Assembly: GCA_946699065.1 (NCBI GenBank)
Contig: CAMPDV010000077.1
Coordinates: 434,001-498,000 of the forward strand
DNA length: 64,000 bases
Source of the DNA: Loxodes magnus
Lineage: Eukaryota > Ciliophora > Karyorelictea > Loxodida > Loxodidae
Reading direction: 5' to 3'
Below, piece after piece: positions 52,099 through 62,999 of the stretch (position 1 is the stretch's first letter; every line of letters starts with the position of its first letter). The notes under the pieces are model-generated. The model was not told where the DNA came from and made no database searches. It was given only the letters and a program-made list of their open reading frames with translations. The position numbers were made by a program, and so were the translations under genes.

Positions 52099-54600
52099 AT
52101 GGGGCAATCTAAAAGCTGCATCTAATGCTAATGTCATTTCGACTCTTAAGCAATCATTCTCATAACTCTTCCATGTGGACATAAAAAATGCTAGAATTGT
52201 ATTCTTGAAGAATAGTTAAAAGGCGGTTTTAACCAGTGTCCAAAAGGAAAGTGCAAAAAAATCTATTTCAATGATCAAAAAATTTGGAACTATAAAGACT
52301 AATCAAAAGAAAATGAAATAGAAAATGAAAAAGACTACTTATAACTTAATCTTAAAGAAACTAAAATCGAGACATCCGTATTAAAAAACTCTAAATAAAT
52401 AAAAGTTTAGATTTTAACTTAAAATGAAGAAGAAATAAACTTACTAGTAGAAGAAGGAGAAACAATTGAATAACTAAAATAGAAAATAGAAAGGTTTGAA
52501 GGAATTGATCCTGAATTTTATGAACTTTATGGAGGAAAAGACAAATTAGATAGATAGTTTTGTATAAATAAAAAGGAGAACTAAGAAAAAATTTAATTAG
52601 AACTAAGGTTTAAATATTGTAGCAAATATAATATTTAGGAAGTAAGTAAATAAGAATAAATATAGATGGTAAAAAATAAAAATAGAAGGTAATTAATAAA
52701 TAAACAGTTTTTGAAACTTTGAGATAATAATACGGTAAAATAATGAAAGAATAGAGCGTAAAATATTATCTTAAATTAGAAAGTAATAAGTAATCTAAAG
52801 TAGGAGAAAGTAAAATATGTAAAAGAAGGTTAAATAGAATTCAAGCGAAGTAAAGAATAAATATATAGGAGGTAACTTTTAAAAAAGTGTGTAATATATT
52901 TAATAAAGTGAGTAAGTAGATAAAGCTAGAAAGTAATAAATTTAATTTTAAGAATGTAAAAATAATTAAAAAAGATTGTAAACAATATCTAAGAAAGGAT
53001 GTATAAATTAAAATTAGAATGTAAAAAATAAAGAAGATTGTAAAGAAATAATTCAAAGTTGGTAATAAGTTAAATAAGAAAGTAACTTAATTAATATATA
53101 GCGAGTAATAATAACAAATTAAGGAGGTAAAAATTAAAATAAGATGGTATTCTATTTAATATAGAATGTGAGATATATTAACTGTTTATAGATTGCAAGT
53201 TATTTAAAATAATTATAGTGAGAAAGAGATTTTAAATATTTATAGATTGTAAAGTGTTTAAACAATTATAGATTGTAAGGTATTTAAATATTTATAGGGG
53301 GCATTATATTTTAAATATTCATAGAGAGTAGAATCTTTTAAATATTCATAGAGGGTAAGATTTTAAATGTTTATAGATGGTAGGATATTTAAAAGCTTAT
53401 AGAATGTGCGATTTTAAAAATGTATAGAAGATAAGATATTCTTAATATTTGTAGAGGGTAAGATATTTTAAATGGTTATAGATTGTAAGTTATTTAAATA
53501 TTTATAGGAAGTAAGATATTTTAAATTACTACAGATGGTAAATACTTTAAACATTTATAGGAAATAAGATATTTTAAACCTTCATAGTGAGTAAGATGTT
53601 TTAAATAATAATAGTTTGTATGATAATTTAAACATTTCTAGGAAGTGAGGTATTTTAAATATTTATAGCTTGTAGGATATTTTAATTGTTTAAAGAAGGT
53701 TAGATAGTCTTAATACTTATAGAGAGTACGATATTTAATTATTTATAGGGGGTAAGTTATTAAATCATTTATAGAAAGTAAGATTTTTAAAATATTTATA
53801 GAGGGTAAGCTATTTTAAATATTTATAGAATGTAAAATATATTAAGCATGCATAGGTGGTAAGTCTTTTTATATTAATAGATTGTAAGCTATTTAATACT
53901 TAGGGAGTAAGTTATTTTAAATATTTATAGAATGTAAGATATTTTAATATTTTGATTGTTATATATTTTAAGTATGTATAGATGGTATGGTTTTTAGAAT
54001 TTATGGATGGTATGAAATTTTCAAAATTTATAGCTTGCATGATAATTTAAAAAATTGTAGCTTGTATGATATTTTCAAAATTTTTAGGGAGTAAGATATT
54101 TTAAATGATTATAGATTGTAATAAATGAATTTTTACATATAGCTTGTATTATAAATTATCACAGTTGGTATCTTATATTTATATTAGATGGTATAAGTTA
54201 CCAAAGGCGGTAAATTTTTACTTTAGGTATTTTTTTAATTTTAGATTGTAAGAATTAAATATAAGATGGTTATATTTTATTTAAGCTTGTATTTATTTAT
54301 ATGAGTGTGTAATCTTTAAGTTTAGTCAGTAAATATAGTTATATAGAATGTAATATGATTTAATATTTATAGGGGGTATTTTATTTATAATAAAAGAAAG
54401 TAGATAACTAATTTTAGGTATTTATTTACTAGAGAATGTTATTTGTATGATTTCACATTGCAGATACTTTATACTAGCTTGTTATTTATCTATTTATAGA
54501 ATGTAAACTATTTTATCAAAGTTAGTTTTTTATTATATAGAGTGTAAGCTTTAATTAAAGTCGAGATTGAGATAACAATTAACTCTTTTAAATTTTATCC
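52099..54600 (+). CDS. RING finger plus ubiquitin-like protein, extended through a micro-exon array
   Basis: Residues 1-52 form a C3HC4 RING: ligands C7, C10, C26, H28, C31, C34, C47, C52, with CGHKKC and CPKGKC. The start MGQSKS also fits an N-myristoylation pattern, though C7 is a zinc ligand. Residues about 100-170 are a ubiquitin fold: IKVQILTQNEEEINLLVEEG, then TIEQLKQKIERFEGIDP and an IQLELRF end, parallel to ubiquitin's [20 protein letters not shown]. A RING and Ubl in one chain suggests an E3-type ubiquitin ligase or adaptor. Unspliced, the frame would end at a TGA (52720-52722) after 207 residues. From 52619, however, the DNA becomes an array of GT..AG segments separated by trinucleotides. 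Removing them keeps the frame open and gives acidic/aromatic text such as DYALFKWEKSQFKFEIEI. The final exon starts at 54561; its end is not determined. Confidence 0.75.
52619..54560 (+). repeat. Array of about 70 ultra-short intron-like units separated by trinucleotides
   Basis: Units have the form GTAAG-(AT-rich)-TATAG, followed by exactly three variable bases, then the next GTAAG. In 52619-53160 and 54120-54560 the AT-rich parts differ from unit to unit and are about 16-24 bases, yet AG-NNN-GT persists. In 53160-54120 the units are near-copies with a 26-27 base period, core GTAAGATATTTTAAATAT. A few longer exon-like blocks interrupt it (27 bases at 52708, 9 at 52801, about 24 near 52826). 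Some units depart from GT: GC at 53194, 53301 and 54037, GA near 53221, AT near 53430 and 53564. Two ambiguous units lack an AG near 53960 and 54004. Confidence 0.8.
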
Positions 54601-55559
54601 TAAACGATTCTTGTTTTTTTTTATTTTTTATTTAGATATTTTTTCTATTCTAGAGTTATTAACATTTTAGCTTTCTATTTTATAGATCAAAGAACAGATA
54701 ATTTTCTATTTTTAACATTTTTTTATGAAAAGGGATAGATTCCTTTTAATAAGAGTTTTTATTTGTTATTTTAATCACATTTTTATTAACTTTTTCTTTG
54801 CTTCCCTCAATTTATCAAAACTTGATATTTCTATCAGTTAAATAAATTATCATTAGATTTTAATTTCTTTATTTATTTCTAAATCTATATATATAAAAAA
54901 AATGTTTTTTCGGCAAATATTTTTATTTTTTATTTTTTCTAATATGATTATTCGCATAATTCTTTAACTATTTTTGTTTATTTTTTACCTGAAGTTACAC
55001 TTATCAATTTCTTTTTATTATTTAACTATGCTTTTTTGTTGATCTTATACTCTAAATCAAAATTATTTATTTTTGCTTTATAGATACATCTACATAATCT
55101 AGTTGCTCTTTTAAATAAAATCTATAATCAATTATTTGATTAATTTAAATTAGGTTTGCGTTCATTTTTTCTACATTTTCTATTTTCAACTCAAAATATA
55201 AAAATCATCTTTATATTAATATATATTTCTACTAACTATATTCGATTAATAACTTCTATTTGCTATATTTAACTTATTCTCCTTATTTTTTTTCTTATTA
55301 TATGTAAAATTTTCAAATTATGAGCTTTTTCCATAAATAAGCAAATCTTTTAGATTTTTAATTCAAACTGCTGTTTTTGTTGTATATTTTTCTTTCAATT
55401 TTTACTTAGAGCATAATTATTTCTTCTACTATACAATATTTAATTTATCTTTATACTTTCCTTTTAAGCAGTTAAATCATTAAAAGCATAGAGTTTATAT
55501 TCAACTAACTACATTTTTAAGTATTTGCATGATTTTTTATTTTTTTAATAGTAGTGAAA
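54561..55559. other. T-rich region after the micro-exon array
   Basis: The last exon of the RING/Ubl gene enters here, but the sequence turns very T-rich. If one more intron-like segment beginning GTTTTT near 54613 is removed, an open frame with membrane-like text runs about 240 codons to a TGA near 55320. The minus strand also reads as Lys/Gln-rich protein. I cannot choose. Confidence 0.3.
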
Positions 55560-56371
55560 GTTTCTTGGCTAATAAATTAAAGAGCTCATATCACTTAGAT
55601 CTCTCCCAGTATTTAGAAAAAATGAGTAAAAATAGTATATACTTAATCCATTATACTAGAGATTGCTCCATGAAATCATGTTTAAATCTACTTTTTCAAA
55701 TTTAAAATTGTCTTCTTTTCTCTGATTTAAGAGTAGCAATCTATAAAGCTATTGAAATACATTCTAAGAAAGAAGTTATATTTCCACATAATTTTAAAAC
55801 ACTTTACAGAAATTTTATTCTAACTAAATTAGATTTTGGTAGTAATTATACTCATTTACCTACTATTAAGAATTTAAAGGAATTATATTAAAAACTATTA
55901 ATATCAAAAATGTTCTTTAAGTCTTCTTGATCTAAATCGAATGGAACAATGAGTTCATACATTTTACTTTAAATTAAACTAAATCAGTTAAGAAAATTTA
56001 GATTATGATACTATAGTTTTATTATCTAACTGTACTTAATACAATTCAGAATATCAGAAGTATTTAAATTATCTGAATATATGTTTACTGTTTTAGATGC
56101 AACAATAAGATTTATTTTTAGTAAGAAGTATCAAATGATTAAGCGTCTTATGCTTTTTCTCTTTCTCTAGAGTTAATTGGACTAAGTGTCTGATTTCTTC
56201 CTTTAGATTTTTAATTTTTTATGAAAGCTTCATATCATAGAAATTTCCATTTATGCTACACTTAAAACAAGTGTACCTTTGAAAGTTACTTCATAAATAA
56301 TTTTTCTTTGAGTTTCCTTTTTTATAATTTTTATTTGGATTCTTTAAAAATTTAGTTTGCTTCAATTTCAT
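55560..56371 (-). CDS. Possible Lys/Gln-rich protein with CxxC, unconfirmed
   Basis: From an ATG at 56371 the minus strand reads MKLKQTKFLKNPNKNYKKG, then a CFKC pair, then a coiled coil LSQKIKNLKEEIRHLVQLTL. Past about 56050 the text is less convincing, and the end is not defined. It lies directly left of hairpin copy 7, so it may be a host gene rather than part of that element. No family recognised. Confidence 0.3.
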
Positions 56372-56388
56372 GTAAAACAAAAAACTTG

Positions 56389-56430
56389 GATTATAGAGCG
56401 GGTAGCAACTCAATGGTGCGCAGAGTTTTG
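56389..56430 (-). repeat. Shared retroelement hairpin, copy 7
   Basis: GGATTATAGAGCGGGTAGCA followed by a loop and GGTGCGCAG; the outer stem is degraded. No recognisable element body follows on the right. Confidence 0.5.
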
Positions 56431-58469
56431 CAAATAAAATTAAAGCGTAATTTATTGTTTAAATTAAAGCTTATAGAATAGTTATTTTGAATGTGACATA
56501 TTTATTTAAATAGTTACTTGCTAGTTTATCTTTTATATGATTACTTTTTATAATAAATGTACAATTAAAGATGCTAATTTTTAATCGTTTTTATTAATTT
56601 TTTTTAGTAGATTCGAAACTAAATTATAAGAACGAAATTTGCAGAAGTCTTCATAAGGAACTCTTATGGAAATAGAGAAATGGGGAAAGACGTTTCATAG
56701 AGTAAGAAAAAGATCCAAGAGTATTTAACATTTATGAGGGAAATTACCATAATAGAAATAAATAAGAATTAATATAAGGAGAAATGCTAATTGTTAGCAA
56801 ATGAAATAAAGAGCGACAGAATTCTTTCCTTCGGAAAATGGGAAAATTTGAAAGAAAAACAAATTCTTAACTTTTAATATAAAAATGAGAGAGTCAAGGA
56901 AAAAATGAAATGAAAGGATATAATATGCAGGAACGAAGATTTCCTACATTTTAAACTTCAATAAAGCGGAAGGGTAATTATATATTTTAATGATTATGAT
57001 CAACAATAGCAAACTATATTTATTGGTAAAATTCCTATAAAATATCTTAACATTTTTATTTTTTGGATCTTTATTTAAAATCCAATCGATTTTTATTGCA
57101 CTAAGTATTAATCCAAAATACTAAATGAAATTATTCTCATTTATACTATTAGATATTGACAAAGGTTAATAGATCTGATATTATACAATATAAATAAATA
57201 AGATTCCATTAAATTCTTAATAGTCATTTAATTAAATTTAAAATTAAAAATTTTGTTTATTTCGAAGTTCTATAAAGAGATAATAAAACTAAGAAATTTT
57301 ACTAAAATTTATTTCTTTAAAAAAATTTAAAATGTCTTTTTATTTAGATTTTTAAAAAAAGAGTAATATTAATTTTTTGTATTTTAAAAATTTAGAAAAA
57401 TATTTAATTTAAAAATCTTTAAAAAGTTAATTAATAATTTAAACAAATAAAGGAAAATTTGCACTAGTTTGTAGGTACAGATTCAAATATTTTTGGGGAT
57501 TTAAAAAAATCTTTTCTTAAATCAAAAAATTAAATGATTTGTTTAATAAATTCAATTATGTTATAATTAAACAATAGAAAGTATTTTTTCGCAATTATTT
57601 CTTCCGTTGAAAAATAAATGAGGGTTTGTTTTTGACAAATTAAGATTTTTTCTTTTCTTTTGTGGTTTTTATTGTTTTACTTATTTAAATTTTTAAAAGC
57701 TTTAGTTTCTTTATTAAATTCTACTAAAAAACTAAAAATAATTTAGATTTATCTGAAAAAAAAATTAAAGATAATCTAATAAAACTCCGTTTCATTAGAT
57801 TATATTCTATGCATATAAATTTACATTCTAAAATTTCGGAATATCTTTAAAATTGATTTCGAATATGAAAAAAACTTTTATTTCGAAAGTGCTATTCATG
57901 TTTATCTTTCAATTTACATAAAAAGTTTGAATCTGCTTACTTAAGATAAGATTGTATATCTTCTCCTATCATTGTATTTATATCTAAAATTTGCTAAATA
58001 TTATAGAAAATTTAGCCAATTCAAAAAGAAGGATAAATTTGGCTTTAGTCCACTCTATCTTTTTTTAAAATTATATTTGCGAAATAAATTATTTTGCTAG
58101 AATTTAAAGAGCCTTTTATGAATTCAGAAGAGCCTTTTATCTTTGAGTATACGATATTACTTTATAATCCTTCTCTTTGACAAAATTACCAAATTTATAC
58201 CATTTCTTATCTAGAAAAGCTCTTCTTTAAATCTTACAATTAAAAATCTTTTAGAAGGTTATCTTATTCAAAAAATATTAAAAAAATATTTTCTAAGCTT
58301 TAAGCAAAAATTAAATTTAAGCCAATAACCATTTTAAAAGTTGGGGGCGGCTATTAAAATTATTACTTTACTAGTAGTTTTTTATGGATGTAATGAAAGT
58401 TAAAAATTAAAATTGTAAGTTTTAATTTAAATGAAATATAAATATTTTAAGCTAAGCTTCTTTTTAAGA
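56431..58469. other. AT-rich region, no confirmed gene
   Basis: Plus-strand 56590-57010 reads as charged text (EKDPRVFNIYEGN) without a recognised family. A short direct repeat AAGAGCCTTTTAT occurs near 58108 and 58128. The 3' end of the Kelch gene may extend into this region. Nothing else is supported. Confidence 0.35.
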
Positions 58470-59402
58470 ATTAGTTATAGACCATATTCCTTTCTTTACC
58501 TCGTAAATATGAAGATTACAAGAATAGCTAAACTGATATACTAAACTTTATAAATAAAGTGGATTTGTTACTAAGCAACAATCATTTCCTTGAAAAGCGT
58601 TTCCATGTTTATAACATTTTTCATTGTTAATATCGAATATTTAAGTTTCCATTTAATTATATCAGTTATTATAAACTAGAATAGATTGTTTACTTGATAA
58701 ACCAGAAGACATAGTAGTAGATTTAGCAGGAATAAATTCATCAATTTCTTCTCATTCATTGTTTTTTAAATGAAATCTTCTTATTTTATTTTGGTTCATT
58801 TCACTAGAATCAACTCCTCCAAAAACATAGACATAAGGTAGTTTTATATTTGCTCCAAATCCTCATAAAAAATTATAGTCCTTGAACATGCCTTAAATTT
58901 AAATTGAATTTAATCGTTATCTATGATTGAGCATTTCACACGAATTTGCATAATATCCACTAAGAAAAAAAATTAAATCTTAGTTGAAAGCGACTCCGTG
59001 CATTCCCCTTTGGAATTTCATTTAACTTTCTTCACATTTTTCGAGATTGCAAAAAGTCAGTCTATTTGATTATATTCCACCAGAAATTATCAAATTATTT
59101 TCATTCACTTGTGTCACTCGTGCATGATTTGATTAAAGAACCTTTTATAGTATTTCGCTTTTATTTAATTTTGACTACTTTATATCGTATCCATATACGA
59201 TACAAGAATCAGAAAGAAAAGCCTTACAAACTTTAATATGACCATAAGCGAAATTAGAGCAAATTTCGTACTTTACATTTCCTAATCCTATCTTTTAGAA
59301 ACTATAATTGAATTTCTAATAATTTTCTCTTAAAATTTTTCTAAGAAAAATGATCTTAGCAATATTCAGTTATTTGTAGGACTTGCAGATCTCTTAGTCC
59401 AT
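58470..59402 (-). CDS. Kelch-repeat protein, 3' end undefined
   Basis: The minus-strand ATG at 59402 opens MDQEICKSYKQLNIAKIIF. Kelch blades follow: ENNLIISGGIQSNRLTF, DLIFFLSGYYANSCEML, then PYVYVFGGVDSSEMNQNKIR with RRFHLKNNEWEEIDEF, showing the GG pair, the conserved Trp (encoded by TGA) and the I/F-DxE-like strand. At least four blades are visible. The domain order suggests a cytoplasmic beta-propeller used for protein binding, possibly with an N-terminal helical region of the B-box-associated type, though no zinc ligands were seen. No TGA closes the frame soon after the last blade, so the stop, or an intron, lies further left. I end it at the last recognisable residue. Confidence 0.75.
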
Positions 59403-59947
59403 TATTATAGAAATAAATAAATCACAAAAATAAAATAAGTTTAATTATTATTTTTATGCATTTCGTTGCTTAAATATACTTTTTATTACCTTTCCTAAAA
59501 TATTTACTAAAATACAAAAATTAAATATTTAACTAACTTTTTAGTCAAAAACTATCACTAAAATTAAATTTATTCATTTTAATTTTATTAATCAACTCTA
59601 AAGATTAAAAAAGGTTTTAATTTAACTTATTTTAATTTTTATTCATTATAGATTAAATTTATAGTTTTATATATAAGTTTTAATTTTAAATAGAAGAAAT
59701 GATTTTTACTTTACAAAAAAGACAAAATTTATTTATATTAAAAATTAGAATGTAAAATTATAAAATTTATTAGTTTGTTGCATGTAGTTAGAAAAAGGAA
59801 TTAGTTTTTATTTTTGTTAATTATAAATTAAAAAGATTCTAAAGAAATGTATTTATATATTAACATTATGTTATTTTTTTATTTTTTAAGAAGGAAATAA
59901 TTTAATAGTCATAAGTATCCTAGATTGATTGGATTTCAAAATGTTTT
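59403..59947. other. AT-rich 5' flank of the Kelch gene
   Basis: AT-rich; no motif or repeat recognised before the target duplication of R300 copy 2. Confidence 0.4.
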
Positions 59948-59972
59948 TATAAATTGTTTCTTAATTAATTAA

Positions 59973-60276
59973 TTTTAACTACAAAAGTTTTTGGACCGGA
60001 AACTCCTTTCCGATTGCACGACCCGCTCTCTTTTTATGGAATAACGCGGATATCCCGTTGTGCTCCAGGCACAGCTGCTAGGGAGCTCCATCGCTATGAG
60101 CAACCAGGCTTCAAGCCCCTAACAAGAGCGGATAATTTCAAAGACAGCGTTCCCTTCAGAAAATGACTCTGACCAGGGAATTTCTCAGCGACAGGAAAGG
60201 AATTTGTTCCTAGCCATAAAACCAGAAAGTGTGGTCACGAAGGCCATTTTAAGCTCCCACCATCTTTTCAATTATA
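59973..60276. mobile_element. R300 repeat, copy 2, with 18-base target-site duplication
   Basis: Nearly identical to 30013-30313. TATAAATTGTTTCTTAAT occurs at 59948-59965 and again at 60276-60293, so this unit moved as a discrete piece. Much richer in GC than the flanks. A short TAATTAATT stretch between the left duplication and the conserved unit may be a tail, which would put the 3' end at left. Confidence 0.8.
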
Positions 60277-60317
60277 TAAATTGTTTCTTAATATTATTAT
60301 TAAATAATAAATAAAGA

Positions 60318-60718
60318 TGATTTTAGATCACGTAGTACCTTGTTGGCGCGCAGCTCTTATATTGTTAATATTTAAAATTAAGAAAAAATGTTCTTATAAT
60401 TCTTGTTAAAATTCTAGTAGTCCAAAAGTCACATCAGCTTTCCAAATAAAGAATTTATTTATTGAAGATTTTTCTCAAATCTTGAATTAAAGTCTCCAGT
60501 CTTCTTGAATAGGATCCAAATAAGAATTAGTTGTTAAATCATCAGTAAGCCCGTCAATCAAACTTTCATATTGATAGAGAGAACCCTCAAACAAATTAAG
60601 CTTACCTCTTCTAAGCTTGTAATACCCTCCTCGTGGTGGCATCTAGTGCGATATTACTCGCAATGCAGTATACACTGAGCCAGCCAGCCTACTTGTTCTC
60701 CTGACCGCAATCGATATA
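60318..60718 (-). mobile_element. SINE-like family A, copy 3
   Basis: More diverged copy of 42193-42606, with shared hairpin copy 8 at left (60318-60358) and the structured GC-richer block near 60570-60710. A TAAATAATAAATAAA tail lies at left. It directly follows R300 copy 2. Confidence 0.7.
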
Positions 60719-60859
60719 AATTTATTATATGAATAATAATATAACTTATAAAAGATTTTAGAACATGATTAGCTAATGGTTTTCATGCCTTAAAATAAAA
60801 ACTGTTCTTTCTCTTTTATGTTTTCATTGTTATCTTAACGTCTTCTCATTCTTTTTAAC

Positions 60860-61450
60860 CATTGTCTCTGCATGCATTTTAAATTAATTTCTTTCTTTAG
60901 ATTTCACCATCCGTTGTTACATAGAGCTTTCCAAAGTATTTTAAAATTTTATTCTAGTTTATATTATTTGTTTGCTTATATCTTCAGAAATTCAAGAATA
61001 AATGCTCAAATATTTTACAAAATTCGCATTTCTTTATTTTTCTTTCGTAATTTTATTGAGGATTTTCTTAGTTCCCCATACTTTTTTATTCTGTTTCCAT
61101 TTGGTTATTTTATCTTAAAGTTACTTAAGCTTGAAATTAAATTTATTCTTGAGTTGATGTCGAATTTGTCGCAATAATTTTTCCATTAGCATAATTTTGG
61201 ACATTAAAGTTTATAATGAATTCTAGATTTAATTTGCTAAATTTTAATCTTCCTTCTTTTGCTTTCCAGAAGTAATCTAAAAAATTTTATTTTCCTCTTT
61301 TGATATCTGCATTTCTATTTAATTTCCCAAATAAGGAATATATTTATATAATTTCTTGATTATAGACTTTCTCAAGCTCTTTTTTTACTTGAAAAACTTG
61401 GACACTAAATTTCTAGCATGAATAAATTTATCTTTTTTGAACTCTAGTAT
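60860..61450 (-). pseudogene. Gag-like relic, minus strand
   Basis: The minus strand reads KKCEFCKIFEHLFLNFWRYK, a knuckle with C-X2-C-X4-H but no fourth Cys, then KLYVTTDGEIQRKKL, matching RIYVDKDGRIFRRRLF after the knuckle of the intact 47 kb gag. Upstream coiled-coil text is decayed. The plus-strand open stretch at 60872-61177 is its antisense shadow. Confidence 0.6.
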
Positions 61451-61689
61451 CCTATTTGTCAAACTCCGACTACGACTAGTCTGTTAACCTTAAAATTTAT
61501 ATTCAATAGTTTTTTCCCTTTTTTTATAATATCATTATAGATTATGTATCTAAATATTAAAAACTTTAATAAAATATGGAAAAAACCTAAAAATAAACCT
61601 TAAATTCTAAATTAATAGTTCAATTTTAAGTCACAGTTAATTAACAAGCACCAAGAATTAAAAAAAATAATTCTACTCTTTTAAGGATT

Positions 61690-62400
61690 GGAAAATACTG
61701 AATTTCCTAGCAAATTGATTAAGCTTAAGAAACTCCATGAGCAAGATATTATTTAGTTTTATTTCTTATCTGAGAAAATAAATACAAAAATTTAGATTCT
61801 GAAGACGGAAAACTAGAATTTTCGCCTTCTTTAGTAAGAAAAAAGGAAGATCAAGGTTTAGTAAGTTAATTTTAGTTTTAAATTGAAATTTTAACTTCCA
61901 AATTTATACTAATAGAAAAAATATAGCAGTAAATCCATAGGAAATTAAAGAAGAAGTTCAATTACCAATTAAATAATGCAAACCTCAAAAAGATAATATG
62001 GAAAATGAAAAAAAAATTTCTTCAAGTACTGAATAAAATTTTGTTATTGTTGTCAAAAGACTTGAAGTTTTATGGAGGTAATGTCTGAAGTGAAAAAAAT
62101 GCTTGTGCAGTACCTAAAATAATTTGGAGTATCGAGAATACTATATTGTAACTGCTTTGTAGTTATTTACTGAAAGAAGTCGGTATTATATGATTCAAGT
62201 GTGTCACTATTCAAGCAGGATCTTGATAATTAATAGTAACAGAATAAATAGTTTAATTGAACAACGATGACCTTAAAATTTATTTAGTGAAGCTGGAGAA
62301 AAATTACAAAAAAATGGAAGAGCTATCCTATGAGCTTATTGAAGAGAAAGAAAAATTATCTTGGTTAGAAATTGATTTAAATGAAGACATGCACAACTGA
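61690..62400 (+). CDS. Hypothetical protein with C-terminal coiled coil, one probable intron
   Basis: The 3' part is a convincing frame: FYGGNVWSEKNACAVPKIIW, then VTIQAGSWQLIVTEQIVQL, then a Glu/Lys coiled coil ending WLEIDLNEDMHN at a TGA (62398-62400). Upstream, from an ATG at 61998, MENEKKISSSTEQNF reads in a frame offset by one base. A 19- or 25-base GT..AG segment ending at about 62068 would join the two frames. Further upstream, EIKEEVQLPIKQCKPQKDN is in frame with that ATG. No family recognised; a host gene or an element ORF are both possible. Confidence 0.45.
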
Positions 62401-62917
62401 GCAATAAATATAAAAACTTTTATTATCTTTAATTTGAGAAAAAATTCCTCTAATTAAAGATAACCTTAATTCTTTTATTTAAAATTAATCAATATTAAAA
62501 TATTTCCTATATTTCAATCATAATTTCTTTTCTATAATTTGTTTTAAATAGTTAATACACATTCATATCATTGATCTTAATCTACCTGCTCTTGCTGAAT
62601 TTCACTATTCTGCTCATATTGTAGTAATTTCTAAATTTTTTCTATTTTTCTCGAAATAAAATTCATTATTTCTTTCGTTCGTTTAAAAAATGTAAATCTG
62701 CTATTTTATACAATTACCAACAAATGTACTTATTTATTAAATGAATATAAATTTTAAAATAAATTAAAAATTATCTTAATTTAATTATTTATTAATTTTA
62801 TATATTTCGACGGTTTTTATTTCGAAAAAAAATTAAGCAATTAAATTAATTTATTTTATAAAAAATATTAAGTTTTTTAATTGTTCTATTGAATGTAAAT
62901 ACAAAATTAAATGTTTG

Positions 62918-62974
62918 ACGTTCTTGGAGGTATTTCAACCTCTTTCCTGCCAACCTCTAGATCGCTCTAGAGGC
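62918..62974. repeat. Structured motif D, copy 2
   Basis: CTTGGAGG, ATTTCAACCTC, TTTCCTGCC, then hairpin CCTCTAGA/TCTAGAGG. Related to 38983-39038 with a fully different but still paired hairpin. It lies left of a minus-strand gag unit, in the 3' UTR position. Confidence 0.5.
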
Positions 62975-62999
62975 TAAATATAAAAGTCTGAAAATATCA

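Noticed and set aside
52841..53056. Minus-strand 71-residue hydrophobic ORF
   Set aside because: Lies inside the micro-exon array and is a by-product of its AT-rich composition.
52619..54560. CRISPR-like array or plain satellite
   Set aside because: The variable part is only three bases and the constant part is AT-rich and splice-like; outside the central kilobase the repeats are not similar, yet AG-NNN-GT persists. Neither a CRISPR array nor a simple satellite predicts this.
60872..61177. Plus-strand 101-residue hydrophobic ORF
   Set aside because: It is the antisense of a gag relic with a CEFCKIFEH knuckle and conserved post-knuckle motif on the minus strand.
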